64,000 nt of DNA from Ophiura sarsii (taxonomy: Eukaryota; Echinodermata; Ophiuroidea; Amphilepidida; Ophiuridae): NCBI GenBank assembly GCA_035610835.1, contig CM069448.1, forward strand, positions 5,333,607 to 5,397,606, written 5' to 3'. Shown here piece by piece: positions 33,784-45,070 of this stretch. Under the pieces are notes generated by a model that was not told where the DNA came from, searched no databases, and was given only the letters and a program-made list of their open reading frames with translations. Numbering within the stretch: the first letter of the stretch is position 1; each line of letters opens with the position of its first letter. The position numbers and the translations under genes were made by a program.

Positions 33784-34143
33784 AGACAGACGGCGGACTG
33801 GTAGCAGCAAGAGTGAAAGCAAGCAAGATAATGCCGACGGTTCTCTGAAGGACTATGGCTAAACAGCAGCAGCAGTTCCCTATCAATAGAATATATTGGT
33901 CTTGGCTGGTTGTCACATCGAATAGCATTTTGGCCTGTAATCATTTTGAACATGGAACCACTAATCAACTTGCGACATTTTACGCTCAATTCTCATAGCC
34001 CTAGTGCACGTAATACTGAAGCGATTAGCGATTGCACAGCCCCCGAAAGAAGCTGGAATCCTAATGAACAATTCTCATTGTTTAAAATTCTAATCGCTTC
34101 ATTGTTTTAATTTTGAAAGATGTATGGGGATCAGCAACGCGTA

Positions 34144-34390
34144 AGAAATGTGATGCTTAAATAATCCCATACTAAATATATCTTTATCGACGACTTTGCC
34201 AAAACTATAATAGTCTAGTGTAGCAAAGTGGCCACGCTCTAGCGCTCCCACGTAGGAATCCCGGGTTCAATACCTCAACCAATCATTTTTTCGTCTTTGT
34301 CTGTTTCTTATTTCTCTCTCTGTGTCTCCAATTTATCTGTTTTGTTTTGTTATCGTTTTAGTTTTATTAATTTTAATTTGTTTAAATTAT
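34144..34390 (+). mobile_element. tRNA-derived SINE S1, copy 2
   Basis: A box tagcaaagtgg at 34221-34231 matches the Pol III consensus at every position, and B box gggttcaatacc is at 34263-34274. The body and T-rich tail match 32371-32620 at most positions. The anticodon region (acgctctagcgctccc) does not fold as a clean tRNA arm. 33784-34143 and 34391-34500 hold nothing else that I recognise. Confidence 0.78.
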
Positions 34391-34499
34391 TTTTCTTCTA
34401 CTTCAGATATTAGGAGGGACGGAATCAGGTAAGCTTCTGATTAATACAAGTCACGTCACGAATTGCGATTTTATCATAGAAGTAAAAGGGCCAGAGTCA

Positions 34500-35110
34500 C
34501 AAACTGGTCCAAAAATGTTTCACTTCTAATAATGTTGAGGAATGCACCAAATCTGATTAAACTGGACAAAACTTAAGTTTTACATACTTAATGACCCACA
34601 AACTATATATTGTTGGAAAGCTTATGATTCAAGGTTTTTCATTTTTGCAAAAAAGAATCAAATTATACAGGGTGTGTAAAATTTGTATAGGGTGGAACAT
34701 AAAAAAGTTGATAGTTTTTGCTCCTCACAAAATATTTTTGATAGTTTGTACAATTAGGGTTTAGCTGAAGATAGTCACCAAAATCAGAACAACCGCAGAA
34801 GGTGTTACCAAATTTGCTAAGAATCACTTGCCCAAAATGTTCACAGGAAAAGTACAGGGTGTCTAAAATTATGATGAAATAATGCATAAAATAAAGGTTT
34901 GTATATAATATTCTATGAAATTAAGTTAGCATGGACTATTTAATTTAAAAGAAAATGGTTATCAAAATGAACTACACGAATATCGTTAAAGTTCCTTTTA
35001 TTTTAAATACAGGGTGGTCCAAAATAGGTCTAAATAGCAAAATATTCATAAATCTATGAACAATTCTGTGAAGAAACACTTCTGGCTTTTTTAGTTAAAT
35101 GTTTTACTAC
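34500..35110. repeat. Repeat with three spaced ACAGGGTG motifs
   Basis: acagggtg-type motifs at 34667, 34854 and 35009 have nearly the same spacing (187 and 155) as those at 12797, 12965 and 13119 (168 and 154), with weak similarity between (attgttggaaagctta against attgttagaaagctga). It is probably a diverged member of the family at 12592-14207. Confidence 0.55.
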
Positions 35111-36723
35111 CCAGGGTAGAAAAGGACCGAAGAGTCACACAAATGAAATAGAGAGAGACTGCGATTTGGCCATTGTTTAATCAATAAAATGAATAAAACT
35201 GTGTGTGTTTTTACGTTAAAACACTCCCTCTATTGAACATCATATTCTAGTAGAGAATGTCTAGATAACAATTCAATATTATTATTCATAGTAGCAGGCA
35301 CGTGTTATTAACACATATGAGAAGTTTGAAAATTTTCCTATGTATAATTTTAAAATGGCATCAATTTCAAAAGTTCTAGTTTTCCACTATTTTTTGTAGA
35401 AACATATGGGCGCCGCATCCACCGGCGCATCATCCACCGATCCCACCCTTGACTCACTCGACGTTTAGATTGATAACTTCACTGTTGCTAAACATGTGCT
35501 TTTAATTCTTTTTTTATTCGGTAGCTGGATAAATTGTCTTTAATATGATACCAAAAATGTTATGTTTTTTTACAACTTCTATTTAAAATAGATACGCGTA
35601 AACTAGACATGCCAAAATGTGGGCCAAAAATATGCAGCAACGCGCACGGAAAAGTACACAATTAATTTCCGTTCGTTGAATTTTTAAATTTTTGTTTTAG
35701 ATCCCCCAGTATTACGTTGTTTCACTGCTGCTGCGCATAAACCCCTACACAAAAGAGATTGGGTCGGGTTCCAGCAAGTACAGAAATGAATCGTGAGATT
35801 TTTACCGTACGTGTCATGTTCGGGGAATTCCCTTTAATATAAACTCTGAACGTGAACGTGAATTTGCATGATTTAAACGGTGCAACGCTGAGCCTGAAGG
35901 GAGAGATCCTTGTAACAAGTAGATCCTTGATTGTCTCACTATTTCGTTCGCGGGACCTTTACTTGCGTGTTGTACAACAGATTGATATTCAGCGTGATGA
36001 CGTGATTTTACTTCTCGGATCTTTTATTATGGACAATTTGTTTGAAATGCTTTGTCCATGGTATTATGTTATGGTAAAAGTATCAGTGTTTAAAAAAAAA
36101 GAGGTGATCTGAGGACCCATGAATCACCACATGGTATACGTCCTTAGAGGCAGAGACTGTTAATGCGTTTCCACGTGTCTAGTAAATCAGTTGGGAAGAT
36201 TTGTATGGTTATGGGAAGAAATTCCAAACGATTTATGAAGCGAGTTGTTGTTGAAATTGAACATAAACATAATAGGGATGTTTAAAGTTATTGATGCTGA
36301 AAATACGAGTATATTGATGCGAGTCATATGATGTATTCAGGGGTGGTCAAGCCTGCTTCTTTGAACAAACAAATAACTTGTCGATATTGGTTATTTTCCA
36401 CTACTCAACTTCGGCCATAGGTGCTATCTAATATAGTATTTTGGAAATGAGAATATGACATTTAACTCTGCAATAAATGGACAGCTAGGGAGTTTACCAG
36501 AGTGACGAAAATAGAAGATAGAAGAGGTAAAGCAATCATGCAGATGATGTTCTTAATTAAAGCCATATTATGCGATCGTTTTCATGGAGCTCGTCTTGCG
36601 TTTATACGCATATGGACATATTTTATGACTTAGTCTAATATTATCAGGATATTTGCTAGATGGAATTGACATTCCGCATAACATTCAAAAGGTAAGTAGG
36701 TATAGGTAGCAATGGAAACGATT
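35111..36723. other. Unassigned stretch
   Basis: No gene is recognised. The forward frame of 86 codons at 35852-36112 (starting MNVNLHDLNGATLSLKGEIL) has more mixed composition than its surroundings but no known motif and no ribosome or splice context I can support. I do not call it. Confidence 0.45.
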
Positions 36724-36731
36724 GTACCAAT

Positions 36732-36982
36732 CAGGGGCGTAACAGAGGTTGGTTGTCGGGGGGGGGGGGGGGGGGGGGCACAGCCAAAAAAATTCCTGGT
36801 TAGAATAATTCCGTCCCGGAATTTTTCGTAAAAGGTTGCCCCAAATGTTTTCCTCTTTTCCCTTCCCCCATTTTTCCTGGTGGGTAGGTTTGAATTTCCT
36901 GCTGAGCACCTTCAGGGGGGGGGGGGGGGGGGGGGGGGGGGTGGGCACTGTGCCCCCCCTGCCCCCGGCTGTTACGCCACTG
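36732..36982. mobile_element. hAT-type MITE with G-run interior
   Basis: 251 bp; ends CAGGGGCGTAACAG and CTGTTACGCCACTG (complement CAGTGGCGTAACAG), flanked by the perfect 8 bp repeat gtaccaat (36724-36731 and 36983-36990). The interior has G runs of about 18 and 26 bases. No coding capacity; the proline-rich reverse frames are translations of the runs. Directly followed by an L2/CR1 remnant. Confidence 0.9.
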
Positions 36983-36999
36983 GTACCAATGATGAACAG

Positions 37000-37650
37000 T
37001 TATATTTAGATAAGTCTGCTGCAGAGAAGCTTGTACATGCATTTATAACTTCGCGTACAGACTGTTGTAACAGCCTTCTGCTTGGAGTACCGCACAGAGA
37101 AATCTAACGTCTCAAAGACTCCAGAATGCGGCAGCAAGACTTGTGTGACGCTCACAAAGCGAAACACACACATCACCCTCATCTCTTCACAGTATACGTC
37201 TGTGCCGATGGGCTTTAAAGTGCCTCCACGGTACTGCCCCTGCATATGTTTGCGAACCGATCTCGCTTTATCGTCCCAAACGCACTCTTTGCTCAGCCAC
37301 ACTAAATATTCTTGAAAGACCACCACTATCATTTATACATGGAATGAGCAAGAAGAGAAAATTAGGAGAATGCAGTCTCTGAACAGCTTCAAGTCAGCCC
37401 TGAAAATATTTTTATTTAAACAATACTACGGCTAACATGCATTTACCATCATTCTCTTGCGCCACTTGTTTAAGACTATTATTTTGACTACTACGCTGGT
37501 TGTATTTTTAACGCTGACTATTTTTAATTCGCGATGTACACTGTTGACATTTATATACCTTCATTATATTTCGTTTTATGTCTTTTAATGTTGTCAAGCG
37601 CCCAGAGACTTTTGTACATTCGGCGCTATACAAATGTCTTCTTCTACTTA
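37000..37650 (+). pseudogene. L2/CR1-type retrotransposon 3' end
   Basis: The frame from about 37008 reads LDKSAAEKLVHAFITSRTDC followed by CNSLLLGVP, matching the segment around the conserved SRLDYCNSLL motif of L2/CR1 reverse transcriptases. After several frameshifts and stops the C-terminus appears as LNSFKSALKIFLFKQYYG at about 37378-37434. The 3' untranslated region follows, ending with ggcgctatacaaatgtc, which resembles L2/CR1 tails. It is decayed and cannot act. The upstream part is cut near the hAT MITE. Confidence 0.85.
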
Positions 37651-38400
37651 TCGTTCATTCATTGTAATATTGGAAATGGAGAATCTATTTTTTAATTAAA
37701 CTCCAAAGTCTCTCTCTGGCGCCATTTCATCTAAAGGCTAAAGAGAAGATATCCTTAATGCACTACGCTCTGGGCTGGTATCTCCATCTCACTGTGATGC
37801 AACGCTTTCGTGGGTTTTTTATCCAAAGGCATAGGGATGTTTGTGTACGTAAATATCGGACTAGAAAGAAGTTGATAAATTATTACGTTCGTCAATCGTA
37901 TGCGTTCAGTTATGAAAACCTAAATTAAGATTTTTTCCAAAGCTGGAACAATGTTGTTATCAAGGATTTATATTTGTCAGACTGTTATCGTATAATTATG
38001 GGTCATATCTATATTTATACAACATCAGTTTGATGATTGTGCCCCAATAGCATGAATAGGGTCACATGAACCTGCCAATAACAACGATGTTAGGATTTTA
38101 AGTTGCTGTACTGTATTCATTATTTGTATATAGTCACGTCATTTCGAGTTATTGTTGATGTTAAAGTAATACAATTATACGTAATTGGTTTTTGAGTATA
38201 TACGAACATGTTGGTATATGTGTGATAAAAGATAAATGATAAAACATAAACACAAAAATAATATTTAAAACAAACAAACCAAAATACCTGGCAGGTTTAT
38301 AGTTTGCCCGTAACAAATCAAAAATAATATCACCATCCTTAACGGGAATCATAAACATATCGCCTGCTAAGTGCTAACCGTGTGTTACCGTTATGTGTAG
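37651..38400. other. Unassigned AT-rich stretch
   Basis: No gene or repeat is recognised. Confidence 0.45.
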
Positions 38401-38403
38401 TAT

Positions 38404-38750
38404 TAGCCATGCGCGGAATTATATGGCAAGCACTACGTTTGCGTCACTCGTGGGCGTTTCAACGAGTAATATAGACATTAATACAGGGATGTTGGGCCTC
38501 GCAGTATTCTACTGGTTGCGTTCTTATCGTCCATCAGTAAAACTGCTGCCTCTGGTCACTGGTATATTTAGATTGCCGTTGACGGGCCATACTCTAAAGT
38601 ATTGGTTGCTATAAGTGTGAGTTCGCCTCTGGTTGAAGGTTTTATGTATTACCTTTCCTGGTATTATGGACGTTGATGGACACTTTACAAAGCTTGTCGA
38701 ATGATTGTTGACCTAAATTATGAGATGAGGAGCTCTTATCCAATAGATTT
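38404..38750. repeat. Paralogous segment A' (partner 19625-19926)
   Basis: Shares four short blocks in order with 19625-19926. A 73-codon forward frame here (38393-38614) is not kept in the partner, which argues against a conserved exon. Confidence 0.6.
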
Positions 38751-39917
38751 TGATTCGCCTGACAGATAGCATATTCATATTTGATAGGATATTGACCGGT
38801 GAGTACTTCAACATTCAATTCGTGACACAATAAATGTGACGTGATCAAGCAAAATGAAATGGAAGTCGCAGATATTGATTTTGAGACATAACCAAACAAA
38901 ATATAGATTTGTTGTGTTTTTTATTATTTTTAAAACCCTTGATTTGCACATTGTATCTTTTGGAATTAAGTGACTATTCTTAATGTGTTTTTTTCTGCAA
39001 TCAAAATCAAGTTGACAACATATAATGTGACATAATTCAGACTCACTTTGCTTGATAGCATCACAAATGTTACATCGACACAAAATTATTCAAAATATAA
39101 TTTCTGCGATTCGATTCACATGTTGGTGTAATTAATCAATACAATGTAGTATTGAAGCATACTGATTATCGACTCGGCGATTATTTAAGATGTAATAAAA
39201 CACCTGTTAAAAGCCAAATTGTTGGTAGCCTACTCCAAACTTAATTAACATATTATTTATATTTATAAGCGGGTACTTTCGCTACGCGCGCGTCCTCGCT
39301 AGTTTGTTAACAACTAATCTTAAACCCAATTAAATTTAACATCCCTGTTTCTGTGATAGTGTTGACATAACATATTTTTGCCAAAGTGCTTTGGTTTTAT
39401 GTAGGTCTTCTGCGCTAGTGCATCGTGGGATGAAAGCTTGAAAAATGTTTTAAAAAAAAATCTAATTTCACAAACTCATGAACGAGACTATTTTTACGAA
39501 AAAGAGCAAAATCTATGAACGGTTCCACGGTTATAGTGTAACCAGGTTGTTGCTTTATACACAAATCTCATAAAAAATGTGTTCAAATCTATACTGATTT
39601 GTCGTTGGACCCACACGGACCTACACATCGATTTCGGAGTCAATCGAAGGTGAAATGGGAGAATATTCCAGGACAACATTTGGCGACTTCGTATTATTAT
39701 ATAGATATCAATACGCGCTATGGGCGATGTGAATAGTATAATACATGCTTTACGATATCCCACTGAAATTATAGACAATGATACATACATCGCTTTAGTC
39801 TTATGGCGGATAATAATGCGTGCGTGCAATTCCGAATCACCCCTCACCTTGCATTAGTAGATCAAGATGTCACTTTCTTGTCTTACAAGACCTGACGCTG
39901 TCATAAGTATCGCGTAA
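38751..39917. other. Unassigned stretch
   Basis: No gene is recognised. The longest open frame (117 codons, reverse, 39494-39847) has no known motif. Confidence 0.45.
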
Positions 39918-40123
39918 TAAAGGGTTCAACAAAAGAAAGTATACCACTTTGGTTATGTCATTTTGAATAACTTACAATTTGTTTTTGACCAAACAGGCTA
40001 GATAGGCATTTAGATGAATCTTTTAGGCATAATTTGATACCAAATTTGTCCCCTAACAACAAAGATAAACCATGATTAGCACCATTTAAAGGAAAATATC
40101 CCATTTTCAAAAGTCGCATTTCC
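39918..40123 (+). repeat. Repeat family C, full copy
   Basis: Bounded by aagggttcaacaaaagaaag and gtcgcatttccaata; near-identical to 22127-22342 in inverted orientation. It abuts directly on the inverted-repeat element that follows. Confidence 0.85.
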
Positions 40124-40124
40124 A

Positions 40125-40940
40125 ATATTCATCAACTACATGATCTTGACCATCTATGCTGAAAATATCGTTACAAATAACCTTACGGTTGCAAAATAAC
40201 AGCTATTTGAACAAAGTCGGTCCCATTTCACTCTGTCCACGGGTACTGATTTCGCGACGTTACATTGAATACTGAATGATGAATTGCATGCAAGTAATCT
40301 AAGATTTGAAGATCCCGCCAGGTGAAACCAGTGTAATTGTTAACATCTTAACTATCTATTCAGGTGTGAAATCAATACGTAATAATAATACCACGAGTGA
40401 CCCTAATTAGAATGATTGATTTTCATAGATTGGAAGTGTAATTGTCTATGCTCTATGCCTTAACAGTGACGATGCCATTTAATGTTATCTTGCTGGGCAT
40501 TTCCCGTAGACTTACTCGTGGGCAGAGAGATTTGGAGAGATTCTCTTCAAATAGCTATAATTTTTGCCGCCATAGCATTATTAACATTGAAATTGTCAGC
40601 ATAGACGGCCAAGATGATATTTTTGAGGAATATGTAAAAAAACCCACTCAAATCCCACAATTTTTAAAAAATATGGCTTTGAAAAACTGTCAACGTTTTA
40701 TTGAACCACACTGGTTGTAACGTCGCGAAATCAGTACCCGTGGACAGAGTGAAATGGGACAGACTTTGTTCAAATAGCTGTTATTTTGCAACCGTAAGGT
40801 TATTTGTAATGATATTTTCAGCATAGATGGTCAAGATCATATAGTTGATGAATATTGATTTTTTAAAAATTTTAAATCGACAGAATTTCAAAAAAAATGG
40901 CTTCAAAAAACTGTCAAGGTTTTATTGAACCACCCTGTAC
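40125..40940. repeat. Inverted-repeat element with tandem internal segment
   Basis: Arms 40125-40264 and 40716-40856 are reverse complements (cores acttcgcgacgtt-like cgcgacgttaca, ctgtccacgggtactgattt and complements). The segment 40604-40715, ending ttgaaccacactggtt, recurs at 40829-40939 ending ttgaaccaccctgta. The final ccaccctgta is again an ACAGGGTG-type end. No coding capacity. Confidence 0.75.
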
Positions 40941-41284
40941 AGTGCAACAGAGCATAAATTACCAAATATTGAATTATAAATATAGTGCCTCCTGAGTGTT
41001 GTACAACCATGAAAATTTCAATCCTAAGTATTTGTATCATATACAGCGTATATCAAAAAGAACGCAACACTTTTGTCGAGAGCTGTACGGTCACGGTAAA
41101 AGACAAATCACTCTAAACCTTATATATTCTGTTAGGTCTACTTATTGGCTATCACATATTTAAATTACAACGATATCGATTATTTATTCGCTGAGATATT
41201 AAAGGTATAAGTAGAGAAGTGCAAAACACGTTTTACATCGTTCGTTCTAAAAACTTGGATTTTCCTGTCCGATTAGTGTTATGG

Positions 41285-41445
41285 GTTAACAGACCTCGTT
41301 CCCGGTGGATTGACCAAATGTATTTGATTACTGGACACCCGCTCCGTGATTGTTACTCCTTTGCTGAAAATCGTTATTTGTGGCGTAGTATCTGTAAGGT
41401 CACGAGCTGTCAGTCATGACAGGGCCGACCCAACCAACCAACTTT
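41285..41445 (+). pseudogene. RTE-like retrotransposon C-terminal fragment
   Basis: The frame reads VNRPRSRWIDQMYLITGHPL then AENRYLWRSICKVTS and stops at 41417-41419. The GRPRxRWxDQ...AxDRxxWRxxV pattern is typical of the extreme C-terminus of a group of non-LTR reverse transcriptases (RTE/jockey-like, clade not resolved). The following gacagggccgacccaacc fits its untranslated tail. Start of homology lies somewhere after 41260, within the left terminal repeat of family X. No upstream domain is present. Confidence 0.7.
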
Positions 41446-42138
41446 AATGTCTAGAATGGTTTATCTTAATTTCCTTTGTTTGAGTAAGGTGGTTACATAA
41501 AATCATTGAATCGTGTAACCTGATAATCATTCGAGCATTTTAATACGTCAATCACCCTTTTTAAGTTCTGAAGCACCGATTGCTATGATCGCCACATAAT
41601 GTCTATGGTACGTTCTTTCATAAATTAAAGTTCATAATCGATGCATCTTAAAACAAGGACAGCATTTTGAGGGTCGAGCAGCACCATAATGTCCCATTCC
41701 CATTCACAACATACTAACAATGACTGATTCATATAAGACAATTACTACCTTCACTGTACTATTCCATTTGTTTATCTTTTGAATAATGTGCCATACGGTT
41801 TTATGACATTAACGAGAGAAAAAGAGAGAGGATTTGCAAACAGACTTTGTAATCTGGATTTTCAAATTGTGTCATTAACTATCAACTAATTTATTGCCAG
41901 ATGTATTTAATATTGATATGATACTGTAATAGCCAGACATTTGATACCTTTAAACATATCATTTTCTTCTCAGAATGATGAGTTTGATTCCAATTATCTA
42001 AGTACAATGAGTTATTAAAGTGTCTTGTTAATATTCACCTGACAAGAAAATCAGGCATACAGGATAAACGATGTAAAACGTGTTTTGCACTTGTCTACGT
42101 GTATCGTTGATATCTCAGCGAATCAATAATCGATATCG

Positions 42139-42378
42139 GGTGACAGAGCCTTTTCCATAGCAGCTCCTCGCCTGTGGGATGCACTTCCTGCCAACATCAG
42201 AAGTGCTGACAATTTGACTACCTTCAAAAGGCTCCTTAAATCCCACCTTTATCCATCTTCATGATCATTGTCCTCCTGTGTCGCTTCTTCTCACTTTTTC
42301 TTCTTCTTTCTCAGCGCTTTGCATCCATTGGTTAATAAAGCGCTTTATAAATCCTTGTTATTATTATTATTATTATTA
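42139..42378 (+). pseudogene. Young 5'-truncated L2/CR1 insertion
   Basis: 42139-42264 is an uninterrupted frame: GDRAFSIAAPRLWDALPANI, then RSADNLTTFKRLLKSHLYPS and S before TGA. This is the conserved C-terminal tail of an L2/CR1 reverse transcriptase. The 3' region has cagcgctttgcatcc and aagcgctttataaatcc, then a TTA microsatellite at 42361-42379. Both sides continue the family X right terminal repeat, with atcg on either side as a possible target duplication. The corresponding site is uninterrupted at about 33258-33275. The lack of frame damage points to a recent insertion. It is a fragment of 41 codons and not a working gene. Confidence 0.9.
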
Positions 42379-42512
42379 TCGCTGTAATTTGACTATGTGA
42401 TAGCCAATAAGTACACCTAACAGAATATATAAATTTCAGAGTGATTTGTGATTTGCCGTAATCGGAGAGCTCGCGACAAAAAGTGTTGCGTTTTTTTTGA
42501 TACACCCTGTAT

Positions 42513-43994
42513 AATCAAAATAACTTTGTTTTGAAGTTCTCTGTGTTGTCTTTGTATGATTATCAGCATTGTTACATTTCTTATTAAACCTGATTTCGGA
42601 TTGGTCAATACTTGATTATCCATACACGCTAATCAAACCAGCTACTGGCTTACTTGCTTTCATGGCCTTGACTATTTAGACTTACTACAGGCCTTATGAT
42701 GGTACCTGTATATATAGGCTTGCATATCAGCACACGGTCACCTAAAGTAACATACACCATTATGCTTAAAACCCTTGACTGCACACTGCTGAATTGCATT
42801 TCTTGTAGCGCGGATTTCAAAACATTGGTCCCTTATAGCGTGAGCATGTCCTTGAAGATTGCTTCTATTGTTTGCGTGCATGGCTGGACAAATATTTATA
42901 GATTGTTGTCAAATATGTGCACAGTTGTACAGTTGTATGAAATACATTGTTATTGTAAGGAAAGTTGCAAAATTAATGTATCTAAAGATTTGATTAATGT
43001 TACAGAAAAAGACAAATGAAATTAAGAAATGTGGCTTGATTTTTATTTTTAAGCATGATTTAAGGATTAATTTGAAACCTTACATAACTTTATTGGGCAT
43101 ACAAAAAGTGGTTCAAAATTATTCCATTTAACGCGTAATTAATTGATTAATTACGCGCATAAATTAATTACACAGCAAACATGTTAACGAATGGCTTGAC
43201 AGATTTGTGTGGCTAACCATAAACATCTTTCTCTGCGATTATAGTATTTATTGCATGTTCAATTCATGAGAAAAATACACAAACACCATTTATGGTTTTT
43301 AAAAATATACCAAATGTTTGGAGGAATATATTTTAAATACTAAAGGGATATTGAATTATCTGCTCAGACCATTGTTTTGAGCACATATTTACCTTTAATA
43401 TGATACCTTGCAAGTCTCGTTTGAATACATAGTATTTCCACAAGTTTTGTCAATAATAAGCTTAATTGAGACAGATTTGGGTTTTTTAAAAAAAAGTAAT
43501 GGTTGACAATGATTGGAACTTCATATCCTGTGAATTTGGTGTTAATGGCATGTATAGATTTTGCTGGAAATGACAAAAGGCAACCTTTTAATGTATTTCT
43601 TTATAATATGCTAATTATATGCAAATAAGGTTGAACCTTTCTCTATGACATTGAATCACCAAGCTGTATTCTATAATATGATAATGTCTCCTTGTCTTCC
43701 ATATATGTTACTTTTTTAATTAGAGCGTACTTTTAATAACATGCACTTTTGGTAATTTATGCTCTGTTGCACTGTAGTTCAGTATCGATGTCTCAAAGAG
43801 CCTTTAAAGGAAGAAACGTGTTGATATCATTGTAATCAGTACACCCAAGGTACAAATCTACTTTATTTATGATTTTAACAAACATCAAAAAGGATCAAAA
43901 ATGCTCTAAAAAGAAGACAAGTCAAGTAGTTACGTATTGTTGACTTTTCATGGAAATAATAACGAATTCATGTAAAAATAAGACTTCCTGTGTA
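42513..43994. other. Unassigned stretch
   Basis: No gene is recognised. The 107-codon forward frame at 42696-43019 (with several Cys) has no known motif. A perfect 11 bp-arm palindrome gcgtaattaat/attaattacgc lies at 43133-43156. Confidence 0.45.
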
Positions 43995-45070
43995 AGAGGG
44001 AGAAGAAATACAACGAGATAACCTAATCATATTATCTATTCAACTTTACAATGGATTGGTCATTGGTATCATGCACACTATGTGTTGAAGCAGGTTGCCA
44101 ATTACAAGCAATTAGAAAGATGTAAGGGACCGTTCATTATTTATGCTGGAGGGGCGGGGGGGGGGGGGGGTAAACTTTAGGGGGGTCATGTAACTTTCAT
44201 ATGTTGAAATAGGGGGGGGGGGGTTATGTCATTTTTTATTCTTAAACAGGGGGGTTGTGTAACTTTTTTTAAAACTATACAGATGGTGGTGATTGGGGTG
44301 ATTTAAGAGGCTATTTTGGAGTGTAAAATGCAATTTTTTCCTCGCTTCGCGCATATTTTATTAAAACCGATCGACTCCAAAATCTGTTACTATGAGACGA
44401 CTTCTGGACAGCAAATCTTTCTGTGCCTCAGACAAAAACATCTATATAATCATCAACAGTCGATAAATTAGAGCCACGGGGTGTATAATGTAACAAAATC
44501 CAATGTTATGATTTAAAAAAAATGTAATTTATTGCATGCTCTTCACATCGTCTCAGCTTTGCACCAATGCTCACGAAAGTAGAACGTTTTACTGGATTAT
44601 ACGTTTCTGCTCAGCCTAAAGTAAGCTAACTTGTTCGGGTTATAAAGACTCACAAAACCACCCAAAATGTATAAATATGACACTACTATATGACATTACT
44701 ATTATTTCAGGGAGGGGGGGGGGGGGGGGGTTGAGTAAAAGGCTACTGGTTAGCAGGGGGGGTCATGTAATTTTCAGTTTCAGCTGTTAGGGGGGGGGGG
44801 GGGGGGGGGGGGGGGATAGGTAATTTTAACATACGAGTCTCGAATTTGTCCCCCCCCCCCCCTCCGCCATAAATATTGAACGGTCCCTAACGAGACATAT
44901 TGACACATTGCACATTTATTTAATTTAGTTTATTTGTAATATAAACAAATGACATTAATATCTCATGAGAAACACAGTGCAATAATATTAACCTGCTTTG
45001 ACAAATCAAATATGATAACTTTGCATCAATTAATAATATTAAATATTCCGCTTACATGCAGGTAATTAAC
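43995..45070. repeat. Paralogous segment B' (partner 21300-21690), carrying the Harbinger MITE
   Basis: The flanks of the MITE (43995-44125 and 44891-45070) line up with 21300-21690 through gagggagaag, ctattcaactttaca, cgagac and ttaataatattaaata. It is in the same orientation as its partner, as is segment A/A', suggesting a common older duplication. Confidence 0.65.
44126..44887. mobile_element. PIF/Harbinger-like MITE
   Basis: 762 bp; ends GGGACCGTTCATTATTTATG and complement GGGACCGTTCAATATTTATG, flanked by taa (44123-44125 and 44888-44890), the 3 bp TWA duplication typical of PIF/Harbinger. It contains five long G runs and one C run, and repeated segments ending gggggtcatgtaa. The paralogous site at 21300-21690 lacks it. 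No transposase. Confidence 0.85.

Larger units (their letters stand above)
41042..42512. mobile_element. Long-TIR family X element, copy 2
   Basis: 1471 bp between TA dinucleotides; left end TACAGCGTATATCAAAAAG, right end complement TACAGGGTGTATCAAAAAAA. The terminal repeats of about 200 bases match those of 31627-33398, and 41630-42060 matches the inside of that copy in inverted orientation. Two retrotransposon pieces lie within: an RTE-like tail near the left and an L2/CR1 tail near the right. Confidence 0.78.

Noticed and set aside
35852..36112. Host exon suggested by an 86-codon frame
   Set aside because: There is no recognisable domain, no convincing splice sites, and frames of that length are common here by chance.
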